Source: Flagellimonas amoyensis (GTDB taxonomy: Bacteria > Bacteroidota > Bacteroidia > Flavobacteriales > Flavobacteriaceae). From it: 64,000 bases of DNA. The notes beneath the pieces are model-generated. The model searched no databases. It was not told where the DNA came from and saw only the letters and a program-made list of their open reading frames with translations. Shown piece after piece: positions 33,539 through 41,795 of this stretch (positions within the stretch are counted from its first letter, which is position 1; each line of letters begins with the position of its first letter). The position numbers were made by a program, and so were the translations under genes. Location: the NCBI RefSeq assembly GCF_003058265.1, contig NZ_QBUK01000013.1:1-64000 (forward strand), in the 5' to 3' direction.

Positions 33539-33584
33539 GTAACCAGTTACATAAAAAAGATGTTATATTTGCGTAACCAGTTAC
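33539..33584 (+). promoter_or_regulatory. MarR operator pair overlapping its promoter
   Basis: GTAACCAGTTAC occurs at 33539-33550 and 33573-33584, 34 bases start to start. Each has perfect GTAAC/GTTAC arms. An exact -7 element TATATTTG (33564-33571) lies between them and the second palindrome covers the expected start point. The MarR gene starts at 33594. This is a textbook layout for self-repression by a MarR dimer; binding is inferred. Confidence 0.75.
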
Positions 33585-33593
33585 GTAAATATC

Positions 33594-34073
33594 ATGGATG
33601 ATTTTTTGAAAGCACTTGAAATTGAAGGACTGACCAGCAGGTTGAAAAGGCTGAGCGATACAATGCTCTATGAAACAAAAGACCTGTACAAATCCTTAGA
33701 TCTGGAAATTGAACCCAATTGGAACTTGATTTTCAGGTTATTGCAAGCGTATCAAGAACTGACGATCATGGAAATCTCGGAACGGTTACAACTGTCCCAC
33801 CCAGCGGTCATCAAGATTGTGAACAAGATGAAAAAGACGGGCTACATCCTCACCTACTCCGACAAATCGGACAAGAGGAAACAGATTTTAAGGCTTTCCG
33901 AAAAGGCCATGGTGAAATTGAGGGACTTTGAATCCATATGGGAGGTGCAGAATGCGGAAATAGGCAAACTGCTGTCAGATTGCCCCCATTTTATGGAGGA
34001 ACTGGAAAAGGTGGAAACCAAATTGAGGGAACAAAACTATAAACAACGGATTATTAATAAGTTGAATGAGTGA
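33594..34073 (+). CDS. MarR-family regulator
   Basis: A 159-residue winged-helix regulator. The N-terminal dimerisation helix is followed by NWNLIFRLLQAYQELTIMEI, the recognition region SERLQLSHPAVIKIVNKM and the wing ILTYSDKSDKRKQILRLSEK. Two matching palindromes and a promoter immediately upstream suggest it controls its own operon. The next gene, a small membrane protein, starts with GTG inside its stop codon region (4-base overlap), so the two are translationally coupled. Confidence 0.92.
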   Translation: MDDFLKALEIEGLTSRLKRLSDTMLYETKDLYKSLDLEIEPNWNLIFRLLQAYQELTIMEISERLQLSHPAVIKIVNKMKKTGYILTYSDKSDKRKQILRLSEKAMVKLRDFESIWEVQNAEIGKLLSDCPHFMEELEKVETKLREQNYKQRIINKLNE

Positions 34074-34312
34074 AAATCGCTGTTGAAATCATTGGATATC
34101 TGGCCATCACAGCCGGATTTTTTGCGGCAACCAAAAAGGAAATTGCACGCTTTCGTGTCTGGCATTTAATATCGAGTGCCATTTATGTGATCTATGGCTT
34201 TTTTTTGGAGTCCGGCCCCCTCATCATATCCAGTGTCGCTTTTTGCATCATCCACGTTTACCATTTACGTAAGATGCGAAAAGGTGGGAACAACAGGCCA
34301 CATATGGTCTGA
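34070..34312 (+). CDS. Small membrane protein (YgjV-like)
   Basis: An 80-residue inner-membrane protein with a GTG start that overlaps the MarR stop by 4 bases. Three hydrophobic segments are visible (IGYLAITAGFFAATK, LISSAIYVIYGFFL and SSVAFCIIHVYHL), like the inner-membrane YgjV family. A MarR partner may respond to a compound that this protein helps handle; that is inference from the overlap. Confidence 0.7.
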   Translation: MKIAVEIIGYLAITAGFFAATKKEIARFRVWHLISSAIYVIYGFFLESGPLIISSVAFCIIHVYHLRKMRKGGNNRPHMV

Positions 34313-34323
34313 GAAGTTGTCGA

Positions 34324-34686
34324 TCAAACTACCCTACTACGGGAGTTTTGGATATCGGCCATGTTCTTGTTGGCCCATTGGGCCAGCTCCTGCAATATGG
34401 GCATCAGGGTCCTTGTTCGCCTGGTCAAGGAATATTCCACTCGTGGCGGAATCTCCGGATACGCCTTTCGTTCGACCAATCCGTCCACTTCCAATTTCTT
34501 GAGGGTGACCGCCAGCATTTTTTGGGATATGGTGCCAATGTATTTATGGATTTCGTTGAAACGCAACACCTCCATATCATTCAACAGCATCAGCACAAGC
34601 ATGGACCACTTGTCCCCGAACCTGTCCAATACATTTCGCACGGGACAATGCTCCTCATCAGCATAGTTTTTCAATTGTTCATCCAT
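34324..34686 (-). CDS. HxlR-family regulator
   Basis: A 120-residue winged-helix protein of the HxlR type: HCPVRNVLDRFGDKWSMLVL at residues 13-32, then RFNEIHKYIGTISQKMLAVT as recognition region and RVEYSLTRRTRTLM as wing. The cysteine in HCPV is the redox-sensing residue in several relatives (QorR, HypR). It is divergently transcribed from an NmrA-type oxidoreductase, and the same pair is seen in E. coli (ytfG/ytfH-type). The gap carries an inverted repeat (34719-34784). Confidence 0.92.
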   Translation of the reverse strand: MDEQLKNYADEEHCPVRNVLDRFGDKWSMLVLMLLNDMEVLRFNEIHKYIGTISQKMLAVTLKKLEVDGLVERKAYPEIPPRVEYSLTRRTRTLMPILQELAQWANKNMADIQNSRSRVV

Positions 34687-34718
34687 AATTAACTCATAAT
34701 CAATATTAATATCCTTCA

Positions 34719-34784
34719 GGTAAGTGACTGAGCCTTGGGTCTGTTCTTGTGGAAAAGTAACTTCCCTTTTACCTTTGACTTACC
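34719..34784 (+). promoter_or_regulatory. Promoter and inverted repeat between HxlR and NmrA genes
   Basis: For the plus-strand gene: TTG at 34747-34749, a 20-base spacer, then the exact -7 element TACCTTTG at 34770-34777. GGTAAGT (34719-34725) and ACTTACC (34778-34784) form an inverted repeat around the promoter. A direct role for HxlR is inferred from the divergent arrangement. Confidence 0.6.
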
Positions 34785-34817
34785 AAAAGTAATTAAATAA
34801 CTATAATAAATTATAAG

Positions 34818-35705
34818 ATGGCTAAAATATTGATAACCGGGGTCACCGGAGGACTCGGTGGTGCTACAGCTAGATTTTTAAAGGAAAGGATTACGGTCGA
34901 GGATATCGCCGTGTTGGTCAGGGATCGCGAAAGTGACAGTGCAAAAGCATTGGCCAACGAAGGATTTGAACTCCGTTTGGGCGATTACGATAATCTTGAG
35001 GGCTTGACAACTGCTTTTCAAGGTATTGAAACGCTCTATTTTGTTTCTGCGAACGATATAGGCAAGCGTATCCCACAGCACAGAAACGTGGTGGAAGCCG
35101 CAAAAAAGGCAAACATCAAACACATTTTGTACACCAGCACGGTCAGAAAAGATGAATCATCCGAAGCGCCCTTACATATAGTGGTGGATGCCCACGTGCA
35201 GACCGAGAACTGGGTAAAACAATCAGGCATCACCTACACCATCCTCCGTCATAACCTCTATGCCGAAGTGATCCCGATGTTCTTGGGCAGCAAAGAGCAA
35301 TTGCTCCAATCCAAAACCATTTACCTGCCCACAGGGAACGGCAAGACCGCGTTTGTACCCCGGGAGGATTTTGCAGAGGCCGAGGCGAACATCCTTGCCG
35401 CCCCGTCCAACTACGAAAACAAAGTTTTGGAATTCAACGGCAGTGAGCAGACCAGTTTTGAAGAGGTCTCCAAGATATTGACCAAGGCATTGGGCCACCC
35501 TATTGCCTATGTATCACCAGAGGTGGGCGAATTCGAACAGACCATGGCGTCCTATCAATTGCCCGAAGAAATCATTGGCATGTTGGTCATGTTCAGTTTG
35601 GGGATTGCCAATGGGGAATTTGAACAAAAAACCGACGACCTTGAAAATGTTCTGGGCCGAAAAACAACACCCATCAGTACTTTTTTGGAAGAAGTATTTG
35701 CTTGA
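34818..35705 (+). CDS. NmrA-type NAD(P)H-binding oxidoreductase (quinone reductase-like)
   Basis: A 295-residue SDR-fold protein of the NmrA/QOR2 group. The nucleotide-binding start is ILITGVTGGLGGATARFLKE, followed by VLVRDRESDSAKALA and the long LYFVSANDIGKRIPQHRNV segment. Members reduce quinones with NADPH as a redox-stress defence, which fits the divergent redox-type HxlR regulator. The C-terminal half is the atypical NmrA cap (VSPEVGEFEQTMASYQLPEE). A terminator follows at 35731. Confidence 0.9.
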   Translation: MAKILITGVTGGLGGATARFLKERITVEDIAVLVRDRESDSAKALANEGFELRLGDYDNLEGLTTAFQGIETLYFVSANDIGKRIPQHRNVVEAAKKANIKHILYTSTVRKDESSEAPLHIVVDAHVQTENWVKQSGITYTILRHNLYAEVIPMFLGSKEQLLQSKTIYLPTGNGKTAFVPREDFAEAEANILAAPSNYENKVLEFNGSEQTSFEEVSKILTKALGHPIAYVSPEVGEFEQTMASYQLPEEIIGMLVMFSLGIANGEFEQKTDDLENVLGRKTTPISTFLEEVFA

Positions 35706-35728
35706 TAGTAAATGGATTGACACTTATG

Positions 35729-35757
35729 AAAGCCCAGGCACACCGTCTGGGCTTTTT
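35729..35757 (+). terminator. Terminator after the NmrA gene
   Basis: Stem AGCCCAG / CTGGGCT with a 9-base loop, then TTTTTC. Starts about 25 bases after the stop codon. Confidence 0.88.
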
Positions 35758-35881
35758 CTTTATCATTAACGGATTTTAAGACATTGGATTTTTAGCGTCA
35801 AGATTTTTATGGTTTGCATCAACCCACCCCATGGCTTAGTTCTACATTCGTGACAGTTTAAAACCCAAAAATCTCATTATC

Positions 35882-36463
35882 ATGAAAAAATTAATGATGT
35901 TAGGTGTGCTGTTTATCGGACTCACCTCTTATGCCCAGAATACGAACAATGTACAATTAGGTGTGCGCGGTGGTGCCAACTTTGCCACTGTGGCGGGGGA
36001 TGATTTCGATAGCCCGGATTCCAGGACCTCTTTCTACTTGGGTCTATTGGCCGAAGCCCCTCTGTCTGACCATGTCTCCTTGCAACCCGAGGTCTACTAC
36101 TCCGCCCAAGGTTTTGATATTACGGATGAACCCGATACCCCTGATGCACAGTTTCAGGTAGATTACATCCAAGTACCAGTGCTCTTGAAGTTCTACATCG
36201 CGGATGGATTGAACATTCAGGCAGGACCACAATTTGGTTTTAAGGTAAACGAGGAAGTGGATTTCAACCCAGGCGAGGATTCTGGTGATTTTGACTCCGA
36301 TTCCATCAATAGCTTCGACTTTCAAGGAGCGGCTGGTGTAGAATATAAATTTCCTTCCGGATTCTTTATCCAAGGACGGTATACCTACGGTTTCTCCGAG
36401 ATGATAGAGGATGTTGACCTCCATAACTCCGTATTTTCCGCTGGACTTGGGTTCATGTTCTAG
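35882..36463 (+). CDS. Outer-membrane beta-barrel (porin-family) protein
   Basis: A 193-residue outer-membrane protein of the OMP_b-brl_2/OmpX-like type. The N-terminal signal (KKLMMLGVLFIGLTSYAQ) is cleaved after AQ; eight or so amphipathic strands follow, from NVQLGVRGGANFATVAG to the C-terminal VFSAGLGFMF, whose terminal Phe is the usual barrel-assembly signal. It is monocistronic: a terminator follows and its own promoter region (near TACATTCG at 35845-35853) precedes. Confidence 0.9.
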   Translation: MKKLMMLGVLFIGLTSYAQNTNNVQLGVRGGANFATVAGDDFDSPDSRTSFYLGLLAEAPLSDHVSLQPEVYYSAQGFDITDEPDTPDAQFQVDYIQVPVLLKFYIADGLNIQAGPQFGFKVNEEVDFNPGEDSGDFDSDSINSFDFQGAAGVEYKFPSGFFIQGRYTYGFSEMIEDVDLHNSVFSAGLGFMF

Positions 36464-36497
36464 GGAAACGATCCTTTGCTAAAAAGAAGATAAATAG

Positions 36498-36529
36498 CTC
36501 CATCTACTTCGGTATGATGGAGTTTTTTT
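36498..36529 (+). terminator. Terminator after the barrel protein gene
   Basis: Stem CTCCATC / GATGGAG with an 11-base loop and seven T. It lies about 35 bases after the stop codon. Confidence 0.88.
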
Positions 36530-36640
36530 ATGGTCCCGATGGATTTTCAACCAAGATGGGGTCCCCTTTTTAAGGGAAAATCACCGAACTTTGTGAAGAA
36601 CAAAGTAGTGATGGGAAGCATTTCAATTTTGGGAAAATCC

Positions 36641-37192
36641 ATGGAAGAAAAAGGAGCAACAGTAGTTATCAGCCATCACATCATTGATGGGAAACAAGAT
36701 CAGTACGAGGCATGGCTCAAAGAGATTGGTCCTTTGTGCCAAAAATCTGAAGGTTTTATGGATTGGCAGATTGTCCGCCCCATTCCCAACCTCACATTCA
36801 TTTATACAGTGATCATCAGGTTCAATACCGTATCCAACCTTAAAAGTTGGATGGTGTCCCATGCCAGGAAGGAATTGATTTCGGCAGTGCGCCCACTCTT
36901 GGCCAAAGAGGATAGTTATGAGATAAACAGTGGTCTTGATTTTTTGTTCGCATCCCAAAGCAACAAGAACAAACCTCCCGCAAAATGGAAACAGTTCCTG
37001 ATCACCTGGTCCGCTATCTTTCCATTGTCCATAGGTGTTCCGATAGTGTTGATGCCTTTGTTCAAGGAATTGAAAATCAGTGAATACCGATATGTGAGTT
37101 CCTTGTTGGTGACAGGATTGATTGTTTTCCTTATGGTGTATCTCATCATGCCCAATTACACCAAACTCATCAAAAAATGGCTTTATAATTGA
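36641..37192 (+). CDS. Antibiotic-biosynthesis-monooxygenase-like protein with membrane tail
   Basis: About 183 residues. The N-terminal half is a ferredoxin-like ABM fold (GATVVISHHIIDGKQDQYEA, then QKSEGFMDWQIVRPI), and the C-terminal half carries two membrane segments (FLITWSAIFPLSIGVPIVL and YVSSLLVTGLIVFLMVYLI). This ABM-plus-two-helix plan is common in marine bacteria and of unknown role, perhaps a flavin- or haem-independent oxygenase at the membrane. The start is uncertain: 36611 (MGSISILG) is also possible and a -7-like GAACTTTG (36586) would favour 36641. Confidence 0.8.
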   Translation: MEEKGATVVISHHIIDGKQDQYEAWLKEIGPLCQKSEGFMDWQIVRPIPNLTFIYTVIIRFNTVSNLKSWMVSHARKELISAVRPLLAKEDSYEINSGLDFLFASQSNKNKPPAKWKQFLITWSAIFPLSIGVPIVLMPLFKELKISEYRYVSSLLVTGLIVFLMVYLIMPNYTKLIKKWLYN

Positions 37193-37270
37193 ACATGCAC
37201 GAAAATGCTGGAACATGATTCTCGCTTCCCAACCAAAAATTTCACATAACAAATAGCAGTTTAACTCAAC

Positions 37271-37894
37271 ATGAAAATTATGGCATTGTTCCCAAAACTG
37301 GAAGGATTTGTAGCCAATCTGGACTTGGACTCCCTCACTGAAGAAAGAAAATCGGTCCTTCAACCCCTAGTCGATTTTGTACAGCACAAAGCAAAAGGAG
37401 CAGAAGACGTGCGAATCAATTTTATCTGTACCCACAATTCCCGTCGCAGCCATCTGTCCCAAATCTGGGCACAGGCCATGGCCCATCATTTTGGGTTGAA
37501 AAATGTACAGTGTTATTCGGCCGGGACCGAGGCAACTGCCCTCTACCCTATGGTGGCCGAGACACTTCGCAATGCCGGTTTTGAGGTCCAGCCCCTTTCG
37601 GAAGGGAACAATCCGGTGTACTACATCAAGTATTCGGAAAGCGCACATCCCTTGATCGGATTTTCCAAAACCTTGGATCACGACTTCAACCCAGTGTCAG
37701 GATTTGCGGCCGTCATGACCTGCGATTCTGCCAACGAAGCTTGTCCCTTCGTTCCCGGGGCCGAAAAAAGGATCCCGATCACTTTTGAAGATCCAAAGGC
37801 GTTTGACGGCACTCCACAACAAGCTGAAAAATATAGCGAAAGAAGTCGGCAAATTGCCACTGAAATGTGCTATGTTTTCAGTCTGATCCAATAA
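37271..37894 (+). CDS. Low-molecular-weight phosphatase / ArsC-like protein
   Basis: A 207-residue phosphotyrosine-phosphatase-fold protein. The phosphate loop CTHNSRRS (CX5R) lies at about residues 53-60, close in form to the thioredoxin-type arsenate reductase and LMW-PTP loops. A conserved C-terminal region CDSANEACPFVPGAEKRI carries two further cysteines, as in arsenate reductases. The N-terminal 45 residues are an added helical piece. It may act on arsenate or on protein phosphotyrosine; no ars transporter is adjacent. Confidence 0.85.
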   Translation: MKIMALFPKLEGFVANLDLDSLTEERKSVLQPLVDFVQHKAKGAEDVRINFICTHNSRRSHLSQIWAQAMAHHFGLKNVQCYSAGTEATALYPMVAETLRNAGFEVQPLSEGNNPVYYIKYSESAHPLIGFSKTLDHDFNPVSGFAAVMTCDSANEACPFVPGAEKRIPITFEDPKAFDGTPQQAEKYSERSRQIATEMCYVFSLIQ

Positions 37895-38008
37895 ATTGCA
37901 CTTCACAAGGTTGATTCTTAGCGGGATGACATAAAGGTGACATCCAAATGTCGTGGTGCTGACAGTATGGGCCAGCTACCTTTGTCCATGAATCAAATAC
38001 ATAAAATC

Positions 38009-39763
38009 ATGAGCAACACATCATCAATTGGAGAGCGGTTAAAATACCAACGAAAGAGCAAAGGCTATTCCCAAGAGGAGCTTTCCCAAAGGACCAACGT
38101 CACTGTACGCACCATACAACGCATCGAGGGAGAAGAAGTGTCTCCCCACTTGAACACGGTAAAACTTTTGGCCGCGGCCTTGGAGATCGAGGTAAGCGAC
38201 CTTCTTCCCTTGCAAGACCCCAAAGAAGAGACCCTGAAGAAGAAATGGCTTTTGCTGATGCATGCCACACCGTTGTTGGGTATATTCCTTCCATTGTTCA
38301 ATGTGTTGGTGCCCCTATTCCTTTGGATACATAAACGGGAAGACAATCCCATCTATAACGAGCACGGTATCAAAGTGGTCAATTTCCAGATCACTACCCT
38401 ACTTTTAGCCGTCTTTTCATTCATCAGCTTGCTGACGATAGAAAAATGGGGATTCTTTATTTTTATTTCCGTGGTTCCCATTTGTGTCTGCATCATGATC
38501 TTCAACATCATTTATGTGCTGCAAAAGGAAAAGTGCTTCTACCCTTTTTCCATTCCTTTTTTAAGGTTGAAAAAAAATAAGGCCCTTGGATTGCTGCTCT
38601 TGGTTGGACTTTCGGTCATGACCAGTTGTTCCCAGCCACGTCCAGAAACCATTGAGCGATTGGATGGCTCAAGGATCACCAAGGATTCCATTACCCATAA
38701 GATTGACCAGTTGATGGCCGATGCAAAAATATACGGAATGGCCATATCCATATTCAATGACAACCAACCCGTGTACCAAAAGGTTTTCGGATACAAGGAT
38801 TATCCCAACAAAAAGGTGTTGACAGATTCCACCAATATGTATGGGGCCTCTTTCAGCAAGGCAGTTTTTGGGGTCTTGGTGATGAAATTGGTGGAAGATG
38901 GGGTAATAGACCTGGACACGCCGTTGGAATCCTACTTGCCCCAAAAAATTTATGAATACGAACCACAGACCCGTTGGCACGACGATTTTTCCGACCTGAA
39001 GAAAGATTCGCTCTATCCAAAGATCACGGCAAGAATGTGCTTGGACCATACCACAGGATTTAAAAATTACAGATGGTTTGAGGACGATCAAAAATTAAAG
39101 GTGAACTGGGAACCCGGGACAAAATTTGGCTATAGTGGGGAAGGGTTGATCTATCTGCAGGTGGTTTTGGAGAAGCTGACCGGGAAAGGATTGGAAGAGT
39201 TGGCCCAAGCGCATATTTTCCGGCCCCTTGGGATGAAAAACTCGGCCTATGAATGGAAGGGTCGGTTTGATAAAGACGTTGCCCTTGGGCACAATGAAAA
39301 AGGGGAATCCCTTGAAAAGGACAAGGACAATGAGCCAAGGGGCGCTGGAACATTGGAAACCACAGCAGAAGACTACACCAAGTTTTTAACGGCTGTGCTC
39401 AACCAAAGGTTGATCAGCAAAGGATCCTATGATGAGATTTTTAGTCCCCACATCAGGATCAGGTCCAAAAAACAGTTTGATGAAGGTGACAGTACCCTTA
39501 CCGACAAATACGACAACATCAACTTGGGCTACGGACTGGGTTGGGGTTATTTTGAGACACCCTATGGCAAAGCAGTGTTCAAAGAAGGCCATGGAAGTGG
39601 GTTTGTGCACCATTCCGTACTTTTTCCGGAATCGGGGAAAGGAATCATGATCATGACCAATTTTGAACGGGGAAACAGCATCTTCAAGGAGTTGCTCGAG
39701 GTGACCCTACAAGATGTGTACACCCCATGGGAATGGGAAAACTATATTCCATACAATAAATAA
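38009..39763 (+). CDS. HTH - DUF4870 membrane - serine hydrolase fusion
   Basis: A 584-residue protein with an unusual plan. Residues 7-60 are an XRE helix-turn-helix (SIGERLKYQRKSKGYSQEEL); about 84-171 is a DUF4870-like membrane region (HATPLLGIFLPLFNVLV, then HGIKVVNFQITTLLLAVF); residues 191-207 are a further hydrophobic stretch ending in a lipobox-like LSVMTSC; and from about 215 a class C beta-lactamase/esterase follows, with SxxK GASFSKAVFG (Ser281, Lys284), YSG at 375 and the final HGSGFVHHS. The start is set at 38009; ATG at 37988 is also possible. The hydrolase would face the periplasm while the HTH stays inside. Confidence 0.88.
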   Translation: MSNTSSIGERLKYQRKSKGYSQEELSQRTNVTVRTIQRIEGEEVSPHLNTVKLLAAALEIEVSDLLPLQDPKEETLKKKWLLLMHATPLLGIFLPLFNVLVPLFLWIHKREDNPIYNEHGIKVVNFQITTLLLAVFSFISLLTIEKWGFFIFISVVPICVCIMIFNIIYVLQKEKCFYPFSIPFLRLKKNKALGLLLLVGLSVMTSCSQPRPETIERLDGSRITKDSITHKIDQLMADAKIYGMAISIFNDNQPVYQKVFGYKDYPNKKVLTDSTNMYGASFSKAVFGVLVMKLVEDGVIDLDTPLESYLPQKIYEYEPQTRWHDDFSDLKKDSLYPKITARMCLDHTTGFKNYRWFEDDQKLKVNWEPGTKFGYSGEGLIYLQVVLEKLTGKGLEELAQAHIFRPLGMKNSAYEWKGRFDKDVALGHNEKGESLEKDKDNEPRGAGTLETTAEDYTKFLTAVLNQRLISKGSYDEIFSPHIRIRSKKQFDEGDSTLTDKYDNINLGYGLGWGYFETPYGKAVFKEGHGSGFVHHSVLFPESGKGIMIMTNFERGNSIFKELLEVTLQDVYTPWEWENYIPYNK

Positions 39764-39831
39764 TGGGTCGTTTTTTGAAAACAATAAAACTATCTTTACA
39801 TTGGTTTTTTAAGAACGTTTGAACATTGATT

Positions 39832-40719
39832 ATGGGAAAGAATACCTACACCGTTTCGGTGATCCAATTGAATTTGAACAATACCCCCGAGAACAATTTG
39901 AAAAAATGCACGGAATGGGTCAGAAAAGCAGCCGCCAAAGGCGCTGATATCATTTCGCTGCCCGAACTCTATAGCAGCCATTATTTCTGTCAGAGTGAGG
40001 ACACGGAAAATTTTGCCCTTGCCGAGCCTTTGTACAGCACTTCTTTCAAGGCATTTAGTGCCTTGGCCAAAGAGTTGGGCGTGGTCATCATTGTGCCTTT
40101 TTTTGAAAAGCGCATGGCCGGGGTGTATCACAATAGTGCCTATATTATTGATGCCGATGGGTCGGAAGCCGGATTGTACCGAAAAATGCACATTCCAGAC
40201 GACCCTCATTTTTATGAGAAATTCTATTTCACCCCAGGGGATTTGGGCTTTAAGACCATTCCCACCCAAAAAGGCAAAGTGGGCACGCTCATCTGTTGGG
40301 ACCAATGGTACCCGGAAGCAGCACGTTTGACCGCCCTCCAAGGTGCGGAGGTCCTCTTCTACCCTACCGCCATAGGTTGGCATCCGGCGGAAAAAGAAGA
40401 GTTTGGGGAAAAACAGCAGGGTGCATGGATGAACGTGATGAAGGGGCACGCCGTGGCCAATGGGGTCTATGTGGCCGCAGCCAACAGGATCGGATTGGAA
40501 AAATACCTTCCCGATACGAATGGTATTGAGTTTTGGGGCTCATCTTTCATTTGCGGACCTCAAGGCGAAATTTTGGCCCAGGCCTCTACCGATCAAGAAG
40601 AAATACTAATGGCCGAGGTGGATCTGGATCTACAGGAAAATGTACGCCAAAACTGGCCTTTCCTTCGCGATAGACGTATTGATATGTATGGGGCCATCAC
40701 CAAAAGAGCTATTGACTAA
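39832..40719 (+). CDS. aguB: N-carbamoylputrescine amidase-type carbon-nitrogen hydrolase
   Basis: Converts N-carbamoylputrescine to putrescine. A 295-residue nitrilase-fold amidase with the full triad: Glu45 in ISLPELYSSH, Lys118 in YRKMHIPDD and Cys155 in GTLICWDQWYPEAARL. The following agmatine deiminase gene starts inside its stop codon (TAATG, 1-base overlap), so the two are translationally coupled steps of the same pathway from agmatine. The start is the ATG at 39832; a TTG six bases earlier is open in frame but less likely. Confidence 0.95.
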   Translation: MGKNTYTVSVIQLNLNNTPENNLKKCTEWVRKAAAKGADIISLPELYSSHYFCQSEDTENFALAEPLYSTSFKAFSALAKELGVVIIVPFFEKRMAGVYHNSAYIIDADGSEAGLYRKMHIPDDPHFYEKFYFTPGDLGFKTIPTQKGKVGTLICWDQWYPEAARLTALQGAEVLFYPTAIGWHPAEKEEFGEKQQGAWMNVMKGHAVANGVYVAAANRIGLEKYLPDTNGIEFWGSSFICGPQGEILAQASTDQEEILMAEVDLDLQENVRQNWPFLRDRRIDMYGAITKRAID

Positions 40720-41759
40720 TGGCGGCAACATCATGGCGATTTCCTGCAGAATGGGAAAAACAACAAGGTATTTTACTGTGCTTTCCCCACAATGGCAACG
40801 ACTGGCCCGGTAAGTACGGGGCCATTCAATGGGCCTTTGTGGAATTCATCAAAAAAGTGGCCACCTTTGAAGAAGTGTTCCTTGTGGTAGCTTCCGAAGC
40901 GCTCAAGGACAAGGTCCATGAAATGCTCAAAATGGCGCATGTGGACACCGATAGGGTATCTTTCATCGTCCACAAGACCAACCGCAGTTGGATGAGGGAC
41001 TCCGGCCCTATCATCGTAAAGAATGGAACACAACGAAAGGCATTGAACTTCAATTTCAATGGTTGGGCCAAATATGCCAATTACAAACTGGACAGACATG
41101 TTCCGCAAAAGGTATCCAACTTTTTGAACGTTCCTTTGGAACAGGTGACTTACAAAGGGAAGCCCGTGGTACTTGAAGGCGGCGCCATTGATGTGAACGG
41201 AAAGGGAACCCTGATCACTTCCGAAGAATGTCTTCTGGATCCCAAAATACAGGTCCGGAACCCCGGATTCTCCAAAGAAGATTACGAAACCATATTCAAA
41301 GAATATCTGGGGGTCACCAACACCATATGGTTGGGCGATGGCATTAAAGGGGACGATACCCACGGCCATATTGACGATTTGGCGCGGTTTGTGGACGCGG
41401 AAACCATTGTCACCGTTGTGGAATCGGACACTTCAGATGCCAATTATGCACCACTTCAGGACAACTTGAAAAGATTGGAGGGAGCAGTTTTGGAAAATGG
41501 GAAAAGGCCCAGATTGGTGACACTTCCCATGCCCAAACGGATTGATTTTGAAGGGATATCACTTCCGGCCAGTTATGCCAATTTCTTGATTTTGAACAAG
41601 GCCGTGTTGGTGCCCACTTTCAATGATGCCCGAGACCGCGATGCTTTGAACATTTTGACAAGTGTCTTCCCCGATCGGGAGGTCATCGGGATCAGTGCCA
41701 TAGACCTGATTTGGGGATTTGGGACCTTGCATTGCTTGAGCCAGCAGATACAGGAATAA
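40719..41759 (+). CDS. aguA: Agmatine deiminase
   Basis: Converts agmatine to N-carbamoylputrescine. The 346 residues carry the family's arginine-deiminase-fold motifs: SWMRDSGPIIV, EGGAIDVNGKGTLI, THGHIDDLARFVD and the catalytic GFGTLHCLSQQI with Cys339 near the C-terminus. It overlaps the carbamoylputrescine amidase gene by 1 base. Together the pair makes putrescine from agmatine; no arginine decarboxylase is seen in this window. Confidence 0.97.
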   Translation: MAATSWRFPAEWEKQQGILLCFPHNGNDWPGKYGAIQWAFVEFIKKVATFEEVFLVVASEALKDKVHEMLKMAHVDTDRVSFIVHKTNRSWMRDSGPIIVKNGTQRKALNFNFNGWAKYANYKLDRHVPQKVSNFLNVPLEQVTYKGKPVVLEGGAIDVNGKGTLITSEECLLDPKIQVRNPGFSKEDYETIFKEYLGVTNTIWLGDGIKGDDTHGHIDDLARFVDAETIVTVVESDTSDANYAPLQDNLKRLEGAVLENGKRPRLVTLPMPKRIDFEGISLPASYANFLILNKAVLVPTFNDARDRDALNILTSVFPDREVIGISAIDLIWGFGTLHCLSQQIQE

Positions 41760-41795
41760 ATGTAAAGCCTATTAAATTAGGTTAAAGAGATGTCT

